A DNA stretch of 64,000 nt from Clostridia bacterium (GTDB lineage Bacteria > Bacillota > Clostridia > Oscillospirales > Acutalibacteraceae), in contig JAFQJH010000018.1 of NCBI GenBank assembly GCA_017415025.1, forward strand, positions 1 through 64,000, written 5' to 3'. The notes below the pieces were generated by a model. That model made no database searches and had not been told where the DNA came from. It worked only from the letters and a program-made list of their open reading frames with translations. Of the stretch, positions 15,996-24,976 are shown piece by piece. A program made the translations under genes and the position numbers. Each line of letters starts with the position of its first letter. Within the stretch, counting starts at the first letter, position 1.

Positions 15996-18025
15996 TGAAA
16001 ACAGAAATACTTGCACCTGCAGGCTCTATGGAGTCTGTGATTGCCGCAGTCAGAAGCGGAGCGGATGCCGTTTACCTCGGTACAAAGGATTTTAACGCGC
16101 GCCGTAATGCTGATAACTTCGACCACGAGGCACTCAAAACTGCTGTTGATTACTGTCACAAGCACGGTGTTAAGGTACATCTCACATTGAACACGCTTAT
16201 TGCGGACGGCGAGCTTGACGACGCTCAGGAGGCCGTCCGTCTTGCTTGTGAAACGGGAGTTGACGCCATCATCGTTCAGGACCTCGGGCTTGCGGATATT
16301 ATTCACCGCTGTGCTCCCAATATGCCGATGCACGCTTCAACGCAGATGAGTGTACAGACACCTGCAGGACTTAAAAAACTTAAAAAATTAGGCTTTACCA
16401 GAGCTGTTCTTCCGCGCGAGTTAAGCAAAGAAGAGATTAAGCATCTTTGCGAGAACTCCCCTATTGAGCTTGAATGCTTTGTTCACGGTGCGCTTTGTAT
16501 GTGCGTTTCGGGTCAGTGCTATTTCAGTGCAATGCTCGGTTCGCGAAGCGGTAACAGAGGCGCTTGCGCACAGCCGTGCAGACTCCCCTTCGGTGCACCC
16601 TACGGAACGGGACACGACCTGAGCCTTAAGGATTTGTCACTCGTTGATTACATTCGCGAGATGGCTGAAATGGGTGTCTGCTCGTTTAAAATTGAGGGCA
16701 GAATGAAGCGTCCCGAATACGTTGCCGCCGCTGTTAAGGCTTGCAGAAATTCTGTTGACGGAATAGTTGACAACGAGCTTAAAGGCGACCTGAGAAGTGT
16801 TTTTTCACGCTCGGGCTTTACTGACGGATATTATAAAAGCAAGCTCGGCATTGAAATGTTCGGTACGAGACAGAAGGACGACGTCACAGCCGCGGCAGGA
16901 GTGCTGAAAAAGCTTGAAAAAATCTATGAAAAAGAGGTTGCCGACACAAGGGTTGATTTTGCATTCACGGGTGTGCTCGGTGAGCCGTTATCCCTTGCCG
17001 CACAAGCGGGCGGCAGAAATGTTTTTGTAGAAAGTGAGACACAGCCTCAACCTGCAATGAACAAGGCTACGACCGAGGATTCAGTACGCACACAGCTCGA
17101 GAAATGCGGCGGAACAAGATTTTTTGCGGGCGATATCGACATTGAGCTTGACGAGGGTGTATTCATCCCAGTTTCGGAGCTTAATAAATTGAGAAGAGAT
17201 GCTCTTGAAAAGCTTGAAAACGGTGAAAAGTCATCCGTTAAAGAGTTCAGAAATGAATTTGTTTCTGTCAAACCGCATCAGGGCGGAAGAAAGAGACTCA
17301 TCTGCCGTTTTGCCGACATTAACAGTATACCCGAAAATTGGGATTATATTGAACAGGTAATCGTTCCCCTCGGCACGGAAAAGCAGGTTAAAAAGTCTGT
17401 CCGTGTCAGCGTTGAGATTCCGCGAGGAATTTTCTCTGATGATGAAAAAATTCTCCGTCAGCTTAAAGCTGCAAAGGATTACGGCATTACGGAAGCCTGG
17501 GCTGGTACGCTCGACGGAATAGCTCTTATACAAAAAGCAGGACTTAAAGCGAACGCATTTTTCGGTTCAAATATCTTCAATTCACGCTCGGTCAAGGTGC
17601 TTGAGGATATGGGTGTGAGCAAAATTCTGCTTTCTGCAGAGCTGACGATGTCACAGGCACAGTCAATCGGCGGCGAAGCACCGCGAGGAATTTTCGCTTA
17701 CGGCAGACTTCCGCTTATGCTGACAAGAAACTGTCCGCAGAAAAACGGCAAAAGCTGTTCGGATTGCAGACAGAACGGCAAGCTTATTGACCGCAGAGGT
17801 GTTGAATTCCCGATTGAATGCCGTATGGGCGCAAATGATATTCTCAATTCCGTGCCCGTTTATATGGCTGACCGCCTTAACGAAATACGCAATATGGACT
17901 TTATGCTCCTTTACTTTACAAAGGAATCAAAGGAAAACGTGCGCGAGATTATTACCTCTTATATAAATTCGGGCAAAGCAAAGGGTGATTTTACCCGAGG
18001 TCTGCTTTACAGAGGAGTTGAATAA
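15995..18025 (+). CDS. U32-family peptidase (RlhA-like) with C-terminal DUF3656-type region
   Basis: A 676-residue cytosolic protein. The U32 signature is complete: ECFVHGALCMCVSGQCYFS (near residues 163-181), followed by SGNRGACAQPCR, whose cysteines probably bind an iron-sulfur cluster. Two more cysteines lie in KSCSDCR near the C-terminus. E. coli relative RlhA hydroxylates 23S rRNA C2501, while others were described as collagenases; the RNA-modification role is more likely for this long form. The start overlaps the zapA stop. Confidence 0.9.
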   Translation: MKTEILAPAGSMESVIAAVRSGADAVYLGTKDFNARRNADNFDHEALKTAVDYCHKHGVKVHLTLNTLIADGELDDAQEAVRLACETGVDAIIVQDLGLADIIHRCAPNMPMHASTQMSVQTPAGLKKLKKLGFTRAVLPRELSKEEIKHLCENSPIELECFVHGALCMCVSGQCYFSAMLGSRSGNRGACAQPCRLPFGAPYGTGHDLSLKDLSLVDYIREMAEMGVCSFKIEGRMKRPEYVAAAVKACRNSVDGIVDNELKGDLRSVFSRSGFTDGYYKSKLGIEMFGTRQKDDVTAAAGVLKKLEKIYEKEVADTRVDFAFTGVLGEPLSLAAQAGGRNVFVESETQPQPAMNKATTEDSVRTQLEKCGGTRFFAGDIDIELDEGVFIPVSELNKLRRDALEKLENGEKSSVKEFRNEFVSVKPHQGGRKRLICRFADINSIPENWDYIEQVIVPLGTEKQVKKSVRVSVEIPRGIFSDDEKILRQLKAAKDYGITEAWAGTLDGIALIQKAGLKANAFFGSNIFNSRSVKVLEDMGVSKILLSAELTMSQAQSIGGEAPRGIFAYGRLPLMLTRNCPQKNGKSCSDCRQNGKLIDRRGVEFPIECRMGANDILNSVPVYMADRLNEIRNMDFMLLYFTKESKENVREIITSYINSGKAKGDFTRGLLYRGVE

Positions 18026-18026
18026 T

Positions 18027-18584
18027 ATGCCGTTTATAAGACCTGCCGAGGAAAAGGATTTGCATTGCATTGAACATATCTGCCGAATGACTGCAGGACC
18101 TGAAGCAAAAAAAAATGAGGAGGTCGGCAGAAAAATCTCTCTCACTTATTCCACCTATTACGCAAGAGCCGAGCGCGAAACCTGTTTTGTTCTTGATGAA
18201 AACGGAACTGCTGTGGGGTATATCCTCTGCGCTCCCGATTATTTAAAATACGCAAAGGAATACCGTAAAAACGAAGTAAAGCAGCTTTGGAAAATTGATA
18301 AAACGCAAAGCATCGCCGCCTGTTTTCTTCCTTTCGGTTATCTCCCTTTCAAAAATAAATACCCCGCTCATTTACACATTGATTTACTTGATGAATATCA
18401 GGGTCAGGGTTACGGTTCACAGTTGATGTCGGCTCTTCTTGAAAAGCTCAAGGAAATGCAGGTGCCCGGAGTTATGCTGATTGTTGATAAAAACAACACC
18501 GGTGCACAGCGGTTTTATGAGCGCGCAGGCTTTAAAAAAATAATCTCCGCTTTTGGCGGAGTTGTTATGGCTATGGAGCTTTAA
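18027..18584 (+). CDS. GNAT-family N-acetyltransferase
   Basis: A 185-residue acetyl-CoA-dependent acetyltransferase. Motif A is HIDLLDEYQGQGYGSQLM with the Q/R-x-x-G-x-G/A pyrophosphate loop, and motif B is seen in VDKNNTGAQRFYERAGF. The start at 18027 has GAGGAG at 18012-18017 and follows the U32 stop by one base, so it is the third gene of the zapA operon. The acceptor is unknown. Its TAA overlaps the stop of the converging small gene in the shared bases TTAA. Confidence 0.85.
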   Translation: MPFIRPAEEKDLHCIEHICRMTAGPEAKKNEEVGRKISLTYSTYYARAERETCFVLDENGTAVGYILCAPDYLKYAKEYRKNEVKQLWKIDKTQSIAACFLPFGYLPFKNKYPAHLHIDLLDEYQGQGYGSQLMSALLEKLKEMQVPGVMLIVDKNNTGAQRFYERAGFKKIISAFGGVVMAMEL

Positions 18585-18823
18585 AAGCCGTCCTTCGCTT
18601 CGACGAACCAGCGTTCGCCGTCATCAAAAAGGTAGGTTTCCCTACCGAGTATGCGCACGGTGAAGCGCACGCCCGTACCCCCGACCTTTGTTGCGGCGGC
18701 ACGGCGGACATCGAGAACACGGTCAATCTCATATTTCGTACCGTCCTCCCACGTGACGGACAGCGGAACTATTGTACCGTATTTATCCTGTTTAAGGGTA
18801 ACATCTACATAAACCTTTCTCAT
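18581..18823 (-). CDS. Small hypothetical protein in the dinB operon
   Basis: An 80-residue, predicted beta-rich protein. I do not recognise a domain with confidence; it resembles the short partner proteins found directly after Y-family polymerase genes in Firmicutes. AGGTGA precedes the start, six bases after the dinB stop, so it shares the LexA-controlled transcript. A damage-response role is inferred from that context only. Confidence 0.75.
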   Translation of the reverse strand: MRKVYVDVTLKQDKYGTIVPLSVTWEDGTKYEIDRVLDVRRAAATKVGGTGVRFTVRILGRETYLFDDGERWFVEAKDGF

Positions 18824-18829
18824 TTATAT

Positions 18830-20068
18830 TCACCTGAACATCCGCATAGGCATTACCGACTCGGTCGGGTTGCCGTGCGGAATTTTTTCTTCCTGCATAA
18901 GGCAGGCATTGAAGATTGCATCCTTACCGAAACGGCGGCGCAGTTCAAGCACCGTGTCGTCGATTTTCTGCATTTTTTCGTGCTTCTTCATATCGGAGAA
19001 AAAGTCGAGCTGTGCGGGAGTGTCGGCATCAATAAGGTCAATCGCTCTGACCGTTACAGCTCGTACATCATAATTCCACCTGTAATTTGCCGTAAAAAGC
19101 TCAATCGCCGCACGCGCGAGCTCCGTTGCGCTCTGCGTTGCAATCGGGAGCTTCTTTTGAAACTGACGGCTGAAAAGATTGCAGTCCTTGACGGTTATCT
19201 GTACTCCCGAAGCCTTGAGGCCGTAATGACTCAATCGGCGGTTTACATCCTGACTCAATGAGAGGAAGACGCGCCACACCTCGTTTGCATCAACAAGATC
19301 AGCCGAGCAGGTTATCCCGTGGCCGATACTCTTTATAGGTGCGCGGTATCCATCAGGCTTGACACGTGAGAAATCAAGTCCGTTAGCGAACATCCAAAGC
19401 TCCGTTCCGCATTTTCCGAACTGCCTTGTAACCCACTCCTGCCTGCACGCGGCAAGCTCGCCGATTGTATGAATTCCGAAGCCCTCGAGCTTTTTATAGG
19501 TCGCTCTGCCGATACCTATCATCTCGTTTGCAGGAAGGTGCCAGAGCTTTTCCCTGAAGTCATCACGGGTAATTACCGTAACGGCATCGGGCTTTTTCAG
19601 ATCACTGCCGAGCTTTGCGAACACCTTATTAAAAGAAACACCGACGGAAACGGTAAGTCCGAGCTCGTATTTCACAACTTCACGGATATCGTTTGCAATC
19701 TGCTCTCCCGTGCCGAAAAGACGCTGACTGCCCGTGACATCAAGCCACGCCTCGTCAAGTCCGAACGGCTCAATAAGGTCGGTATAACGGCGGTAAATAT
19801 CGCGGACAAGGTTAGAATACCTTATATATTCGTCATAGTGCGGTGCAACGGTGATAAGATCTCTGCATTTCTGCTTTGCTTCCCAGATAGCCTCCCCCGT
19901 TTTTACTCCGCACACCTTCGCCTCCTGCGATTTGGCAAGAATTATTCCGTGACGGTCCTCGACGTTACCCGCAACTGCAACGGGCTTTCCGCGAAGCTCG
20001 GGATTGAGCATACATTCAATTGAGGCATAGCACGCATTCAGGTCCGAATGCAGAATAACCCTTTCCAT
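18830..20068 (-). CDS. dinB: Y-family DNA polymerase (Pol IV/DinB type)
   Basis: A 412-residue error-prone polymerase for translesion synthesis. The N-terminal metal aspartate is in HSDLNACYASIE (Asp9), the second acidic pair is in PFGLDEAWLDVTG, and helix-hairpin-helix and little-finger regions follow; length is normal. ATG 20068 is chosen because GGGGTG precedes it, whereas ATG 20086 would lie only about 5 bases after the predicted transcription start. A LexA box sits inside the promoter, so expression should be SOS-induced. Confidence 0.9.
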   Translation of the reverse strand: MERVILHSDLNACYASIECMLNPELRGKPVAVAGNVEDRHGIILAKSQEAKVCGVKTGEAIWEAKQKCRDLITVAPHYDEYIRYSNLVRDIYRRYTDLIEPFGLDEAWLDVTGSQRLFGTGEQIANDIREVVKYELGLTVSVGVSFNKVFAKLGSDLKKPDAVTVITRDDFREKLWHLPANEMIGIGRATYKKLEGFGIHTIGELAACRQEWVTRQFGKCGTELWMFANGLDFSRVKPDGYRAPIKSIGHGITCSADLVDANEVWRVFLSLSQDVNRRLSHYGLKASGVQITVKDCNLFSRQFQKKLPIATQSATELARAAIELFTANYRWNYDVRAVTVRAIDLIDADTPAQLDFFSDMKKHEKMQKIDDTVLELRRRFGKDAIFNACLMQEEKIPHGNPTESVMPMRMFR

Positions 20069-20097
20069 TGTTTCACCCCAAGACATTTGATGCTTAT

Positions 20098-20126
20098 ATT
20101 ATACGAACATTTGTTCGTTTTGTCAA
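20098..20126 (-). promoter_or_regulatory. Consensus promoter of dinB
   Basis: On the minus strand TTGACA and TATAAT are both perfect and exactly 17 bases apart; the spacer is filled by the LexA box. Confidence 0.9.
20104..20117. promoter_or_regulatory. LexA (SOS) operator
   Basis: CGAACATTTGTTCG fits the Gram-positive LexA consensus CGAAC-N4-GTTCG with perfect inverted arms, between the -35 and -10 boxes of dinB. Confidence 0.9.
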
Positions 20127-20176
20127 CAGGAAATTTCTGACGCGGTATCCGTAATCTCTTGTAACCTTATTGTAAC

Positions 20177-20206
20177 TTGACAATATTTCCCGTGATATGT
20201 TATTAT
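20177..20206 (+). promoter_or_regulatory. Promoter of the PASTA pseudokinase
   Basis: TTGACA and TATTAT are 18 bases apart, about 45 bases before the start codon. Confidence 0.65.
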
Positions 20207-20252
20207 AAACTGTAAAATTAACTGCAATTTTGATCGGAAGAAGGTTTGGTTA

Positions 20253-22007
20253 ATGATCAATTCAGATAATCTTTGTATGAGCTGTATGAAAGAAATCGGC
20301 GACCTCAAGCAATGTCCGCATTGCGGTTTTCACGCCGATTCCCCTCAGATTGCTCCGTACCTGCCGATAAGAACAGTGCTCGGCAACCGTTACCTTGTGG
20401 GTAAGCTGCTTGAGTACAACGGCGACGGTGCAACCTATATGGGACTTGACCTTTCTACAAGAACATCCGTTAATATAAGAGAATTTTTCCCCGAGGGACT
20501 CGCAGTGCGCGACCAGAAAACTCTTGCTGTCTCTGCTCCCGAAGAGTATGCAACGCTGTTCAATGAATGCTTACACAGCTTTGTTGAAATGTGGCGCAAG
20601 CTGATGAGACTCAGCGGTCTTTCCGCACTCATCAAGGTACAGGACGTTCTCGAGGGTAACGGCACCTGCTATGCAGTTACCGAAAATATCGAAGGTCTTA
20701 CCTTGCGCGAGTATCTTTTACGTAACAACGTCGGTTACATATCCTGGGAAAAGGCACGTCCCCTGCTTATGCCCGTGCTTTCCACTCTCGGCACTCTCCA
20801 TTCGTCGGGAATCGTGCACAGAGGTATCTCCCCCTCCACTCTTGTTGTAGCAAATGACGGCAAAATCCGCATTACAGGCTTCAGCATAAGTCAGGTTCGT
20901 TCTGCAAGAAGCGAGCTCAAGACACAGCTTTATAACGGCTATGCCGCTTTTGAGCAGTACGGCTTTGACGGCAGACAAGGCGCGTGGACGGATATCTACG
21001 GTTTCGGCGCAGTGCTTTACAGAACGCTTATCGGTACTGATCCGATTGATGCAACGGAGCGCGTTACCAACGACAGACTTATGGTGCCCGGTAAATTTGC
21101 CGAGCAGCTTCCCGCTTACGTTATAAACGGACTTGTCAACGCCTTGCAGATCCTCCCCGAGGACAGAACAAGAAGTGTTGAAGAGCTGCGTGCAGAGCTT
21201 TCCGCCTCCCCGAGTGCGGCGGCAGGTGCATCACACGAGCTTGAGCATACTGCAAAGCAGCCGAAATATCAGACAATGGCACAGCGCATTGACGACGAAG
21301 AGGACAATTACACCTCCGAAAAGCGCGAAGCCGCACAGAAGAGACACAACCGCTCTTCGGCAGTTATCGCAGTTGCTTCGATCATCATCGTGCTTGCGGT
21401 CGCTTTCCTTGTTCTTTGGCAGACGGGCGTTATCGACCTTGGCGGTATGGGAACAACAGCTCCCGTTCAGCAGGAGGTTATTTCTGTTCCGAATTTCGTC
21501 GGCAAGGCATATACGGATATTCTCGATGACCCGTATTACAGCAGAAATTTCAAGTTCGAAAAGAGCGAGGTTTACAGCTCAACCGTTGAGGAGGGCATCG
21601 TAATTTCGCAGAGTGCAAGCGTTGATTCACAGGTTGAGAAAAACAGTGTCATCAAGCTGACTGTAAGTAAAGGTAAGGAAATCGTTACATTCCCGACATC
21701 GGGTATCATCGGCACGAAATATGAGGATGCCGCAAATCTGTTGAAAAGAATGGGCTTTACTGTTTATCAGACGGAAAAGCTGAATAATGAAAGTCAGGTA
21801 GCCGGCACGGTTGCAGGCATCTCCCTTGAGGCAGGCGGTCAGTACGAAAAGGGCACGGTGGTTTACCTCTTTGTATGGGGCGAGCCCGAGACCACCACGA
21901 CAGAGCCGACCGAGCCCACAGACGGCAACGGCGGAATTTTCTGGGACGATTGGTTTGACCAGAACGGTCAGCCCGAAGACCCACAGGCACCCGGAAACGG
22001 ATATTAA
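20253..22007 (+). CDS. Zinc-ribbon, PASTA-domain protein pseudokinase
   Basis: A 584-residue bitopic membrane protein. Residues 8-24 form a zinc ribbon (CMSC...CPHC). Residues ~42-320 follow the Hanks-type Ser/Thr kinase fold, but key residues are missing: the ATP lysine is Arg76 (VNIREFFP), HRD is HRG (189-191), the following metal-binding Asn is Thr196, and DFG is TGF (208-210). The F-helix aspartate (DIYGFG) and the GYA-x-EQY substrate-loop motif remain. A membrane segment at ~369-389 leads to two extracellular PASTA domains (~402-540) and an acidic/proline tail. The intact frame suggests a scaffold or peptidoglycan sensor instead of an active kinase. No PP2C phosphatase is adjacent. Confidence 0.85.
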   Translation: MINSDNLCMSCMKEIGDLKQCPHCGFHADSPQIAPYLPIRTVLGNRYLVGKLLEYNGDGATYMGLDLSTRTSVNIREFFPEGLAVRDQKTLAVSAPEEYATLFNECLHSFVEMWRKLMRLSGLSALIKVQDVLEGNGTCYAVTENIEGLTLREYLLRNNVGYISWEKARPLLMPVLSTLGTLHSSGIVHRGISPSTLVVANDGKIRITGFSISQVRSARSELKTQLYNGYAAFEQYGFDGRQGAWTDIYGFGAVLYRTLIGTDPIDATERVTNDRLMVPGKFAEQLPAYVINGLVNALQILPEDRTRSVEELRAELSASPSAAAGASHELEHTAKQPKYQTMAQRIDDEEDNYTSEKREAAQKRHNRSSAVIAVASIIIVLAVAFLVLWQTGVIDLGGMGTTAPVQQEVISVPNFVGKAYTDILDDPYYSRNFKFEKSEVYSSTVEEGIVISQSASVDSQVEKNSVIKLTVSKGKEIVTFPTSGIIGTKYEDAANLLKRMGFTVYQTEKLNNESQVAGTVAGISLEAGGQYEKGTVVYLFVWGEPETTTTEPTEPTDGNGGIFWDDWFDQNGQPEDPQAPGNGY

Positions 22008-22017
22008 TATAAAAATT

Positions 22018-22054
22018 ACCGTAGCAGGATAAATCTTGCTACGGTTTTTGTTTT
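22018..22054. terminator. Bidirectional terminator
   Basis: ACCGTAGCA pairs with TGCTACGGT, followed by T-rich sequence on plus and, by an upstream A run, on minus. It separates two converging genes. Confidence 0.85.
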
Positions 22055-22670
22055 ACGTCTTTTCTAAATCAATTTGTTTTCCGTCAATAAACACGGTGAA
22101 ATCAAAATTATTATCTCCGTAATGATTGAAATATGTTATATGCTTCGAAAAATCATCCTTATCTTCAACATATCTGAATACATTTCCTTTTGAATCTGTA
22201 ATTTCTGCAACCTTATCAGTAAAATCCGAGGATATCAAAACATATCTTTCAGACGTATTTTTAATATGATAAACAAATATTGTATGCTTATCTACCGTCT
22301 TAACACACTCAATTTCATTCGTATTTATATTACTGATTTTCCAACCATCTTCATCTTTTCGGGTAATATAATTTGCATAACCGTTTTCACTTTCATACAA
22401 AACAAGACCTGTTTTTTCCTCTTCAAAAATACCAAATATTTCAATATTATTCTCTGTCAAACAGTATTTAAAAGATTTTTCTAACGTAGGAAAAGACACT
22501 ATATAGTTTTCAAAAGGTATATTCCATTGGGAGAAACAGACAACGGATAAAACAATTATAATCGCGAAGTAAATTTTCCTGTACTTTTTGACAGGTGTTT
22601 TATTAAGCAGTAATGCAATCAAGCCTATAATACAAAAGAAAATCAGCCATCTTACACTGTTATAAAGCAT
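22053..22670 (-). CDS. Hypothetical membrane-anchored protein, 205 aa
   Basis: No recognised family. Two hydrophobic segments at about residues 8-23 and 33-47 are followed by a ~155-residue polar domain rich in Asp, Lys and aromatic residues, probably outside the membrane. It is more AT-rich than its neighbours, which may point to recent arrival. The terminator downstream is shared with the pseudokinase. Confidence 0.65.
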   Translation of the reverse strand: MLYNSVRWLIFFCIIGLIALLLNKTPVKKYRKIYFAIIIVLSVVCFSQWNIPFENYIVSFPTLEKSFKYCLTENNIEIFGIFEEEKTGLVLYESENGYANYITRKDEDGWKISNINTNEIECVKTVDKHTIFVYHIKNTSERYVLISSDFTDKVAEITDSKGNVFRYVEDKDDFSKHITYFNHYGDNNFDFTVFIDGKQIDLEKT

Positions 22671-22824
22671 ACCTTTACACCTCTCTTATGACTACTCTAG
22701 TTTAGCACAGCAGTTTTACTTTGTCAAATCAGGATTTCTGCAGTAGATATCAACTTTGCAGAGAAGTTTACGTAAAAATCAAACGTGCTGAATAAATTGG
22801 AGGTTGTCGAGCAAAGTCTTTGTC

Positions 22825-23027
22825 TTTGCAATGATATATCCGCAATGCGGATATGATGAACGATGTTCGCTTCGCGAATGATGTGTTTGCGTTGCAAACA
22901 TTAAGGCGCTGCACCGCGATTATAAAACGGCGGCAGCAAGCCACCGCCCTACCAAGCGATTTTTATTTAAATCAGTAGGGGCAGATATCATCTGCCCACG
23001 GATTTTGATGTAATTTTCGGGAGCATA
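22825..23027. repeat. Dispersed palindromic repeat, family B, copy 1
   Basis: About 203 bases that recur at 26516-26717 at roughly 90 % identity. It is a chain of short palindromes: TATCCGCAATGCGGATA, TTCGCTTCGCGAA, GTTTGCGTTGCAAAC, GGCGGCAGCAAGCCACCGCC and GGGGCAGATATCATCTGCCC. No protein is encoded. The adjoining 22680-22824 holds nothing I recognise. Confidence 0.85.
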
Positions 23028-23108
23028 CGTCATGCCTTTAATCTGTTCACAAAACATTTATGAATAATTACGGTATCAATGAGAAAGCTTTGTATAGGAG
23101 GTTTTTAT

Positions 23109-23264
23109 ATGAAATATATTTGTGACGTATGCGGTTGGGTATATGACGAGGCACTCGGCGACCCCGAAAACGGAATTGAGCCGGGACAGAAGTTTGAGGA
23201 TTTGCCCGACGATTTTGTTTGTCCTATGTGCGGAGTCGGTAAGGATATGTTTTCGGAGGAATAA
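23109..23264 (+). CDS. Rubredoxin
   Basis: A 51-residue one-iron electron carrier. The four iron-ligand cysteines are Cys5, Cys8, Cys38 and Cys41 (CDVCGWVYD...[11 protein letters not shown]), and the GDPENGI...[10 protein letters not shown] core is typical. AGGAGG (23097-23102) supports ATG 23109. It probably passes electrons in peroxide or oxygen detoxification; no partner enzyme is adjacent. Confidence 0.95.
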   Translation: MKYICDVCGWVYDEALGDPENGIEPGQKFEDLPDDFVCPMCGVGKDMFSEE

Positions 23265-23268
23265 ATTT

Positions 23269-23307
23269 ATCGGAGTGTGTAATAATCAGACACATTCCGA
23301 TTTTTTG
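23269..23307 (+). terminator. Terminator of the rubredoxin gene
   Basis: ATCGGAGTGTGT pairs with ACACATTCCGAT (one G-T pair), followed by T6. Confidence 0.8.
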
Positions 23308-23356
23308 TTTTCCGAAAAATAATTTAGCAATTTAAAGTATTATTAGAAAAAAGCAC

Positions 23357-23385
23357 TTGATTGATATCTAAAATAGTGGTATAAT
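23357..23385 (+). promoter_or_regulatory. Promoter of putP
   Basis: TTGATT and TATAAT are 17 bases apart; the start codon follows about 80 bases later. Confidence 0.7.
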
Positions 23386-23464
23386 CCTTTTCATATATAA
23401 GAAAGCGGTGCTTTCTTTGTATTAATATCCGGTGTTGTTACACCAAGAAACAGGAGTTGTATTT

Positions 23465-24925
23465 ATGTTTAATGCAGAAATGATTGTATTCTGCGTATAC
23501 CTTGTTTTCATGGTCGGTATCGGCGTATTCTTCTTCTTACGCTCAAAGTCCGGCGGTGATAAGGGCTACTTCCTCGGCGGTCGCCAGATGGGTCCTTGGG
23601 TATCCGCATTATCGGCAGGTGCTTCAGATATGAGTGCCTGGGTTCTTATGGGTCTCCCCGCTTCAATTTATGCGGCAGGTCTCGGTCAGGCTTGGATTGC
23701 TATCGGTCTTGGTATCGGTTACACTTTGAGCTGGTTAATTGAAGCTCCGAGACTTCGACGTTATTCAATTGCGGCTAACGACTCAATTACCATTCCGCAG
23801 TACCTTACAAACAGATTCCTTTCAAGCAACCGTGCTTTGCAGGTTATCTGTGCTGTTATCTTCCTTGTTGCATACACAATTTATGCGGCATCAAGCATCA
23901 AGGCTTGCGGTACACTTTTCAACACGGTTATGGGTATTGATGCTACCGTTGCAATGTACATAGCAGCAGTTATCATCATCTGCTACACATTCCTCGGCGG
24001 TTTCTCCGCTGTTTGCTGGACAGACTTCTTCCAGGGTCTTCTTATGCTCGGTGCTCTTCTTATCGCTCCTATCTTCGCAATGGGTCTTATCAGCGCAGGT
24101 GAAGGCGCATCAACAATGGGTCAGCTTCCCGAAAATTATTGGAATCTTTTCTCTAACTGGAAGGACGTTGTTTCCGGTCTCGGCTGGGGTCTCGGTTACT
24201 TCGGTATGCCTCACATTATCATCCGCTTTATGTCTCTTCGTTCTGACAAGGACCTTAAGAAGAGTGCAAAAATCGGTATTACCTGGACTGTTCTTATCCT
24301 TACGTTCTCTGTTGCTGCAGGTGTTATCGGTCACCTCTTCCTCGGCGAAATCGCTGACAGCTCAGTAGTATTCATTACGATGGTTCGTAAGATATTCCCT
24401 GCACTTATCAGCGGTCTTCTCCTTTCCGCTATCCTTGCAGCTGCAATGAGCACGGCTGACTCACAGCTTCTTGCATCCGCATCAGCTTTCTCGGTTGACG
24501 TTTACAAGCCTCTTATCCGTAAGAATAAGGCATCCGATAAAGAAATGCTCTGGGCCGGCAGATTTGTTGTTCTTGCAATCTCAATCATTGCTGTGCTTAT
24601 CGCATCCAACCCCAATTCCGGTACAATTATGGATCTTGTTGAAAACGCATGGGGCGTATTCGGTGCAGCTTTCGGTCCCGTTATTATGCTCTCTCTCTTC
24701 TGGAGAAGACTTAACTTTGCAGGCTCCGTTGCAGGTATCGTTGTCGGTGCGGCAGTTGATATTCTCTGGCTCGTATTCCTCAAGGATCTCGGAATTTACG
24801 AAATCATCCCCGGCTTCGTTGCAGGTCTTATTGCAACAATCGTTGTAACACTTATTACAAAGGCCCCGTCAAAGGACGTTACAGATGTATTTGACAAGGT
24901 TGCAAAAGGCGAAATCGGTGAATAA
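23465..24925 (+). CDS. putP: Sodium:proline symporter (SSS family)
   Basis: A 486-residue membrane protein with about 13 hydrophobic segments. SALSAGASDMSAWVLMGLPA near residue 50 and GLGQAWIAIGLGIGYTLSW match the PutP subgroup, including the Ser/Asp Na+-site region of TM2; STADSQLL is in the later Na+ motif. It brings in L-proline with Na+ for nutrition or osmoprotection. ATG 23465 is chosen for AGGAG at 23452-23456. Monocistronic, with its own terminator. Confidence 0.9.
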   Translation: MFNAEMIVFCVYLVFMVGIGVFFFLRSKSGGDKGYFLGGRQMGPWVSALSAGASDMSAWVLMGLPASIYAAGLGQAWIAIGLGIGYTLSWLIEAPRLRRYSIAANDSITIPQYLTNRFLSSNRALQVICAVIFLVAYTIYAASSIKACGTLFNTVMGIDATVAMYIAAVIIICYTFLGGFSAVCWTDFFQGLLMLGALLIAPIFAMGLISAGEGASTMGQLPENYWNLFSNWKDVVSGLGWGLGYFGMPHIIIRFMSLRSDKDLKKSAKIGITWTVLILTFSVAAGVIGHLFLGEIADSSVVFITMVRKIFPALISGLLLSAILAAAMSTADSQLLASASAFSVDVYKPLIRKNKASDKEMLWAGRFVVLAISIIAVLIASNPNSGTIMDLVENAWGVFGAAFGPVIMLSLFWRRLNFAGSVAGIVVGAAVDILWLVFLKDLGIYEIIPGFVAGLIATIVVTLITKAPSKDVTDVFDKVAKGEIGE

Positions 24926-24941
24926 TTAGTCTCAAAAGCTA

Positions 24942-24976
24942 CACCCCGAAGTACGAACTTCGGGGTGATTTTTATT
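24942..24976. terminator. Terminator of putP
   Basis: CACCCCGAAGT and ACTTCGGGGTG form an 11-bp stem, followed by TTTTTATTT; it overlaps the end of the converging gene. Confidence 0.85.
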
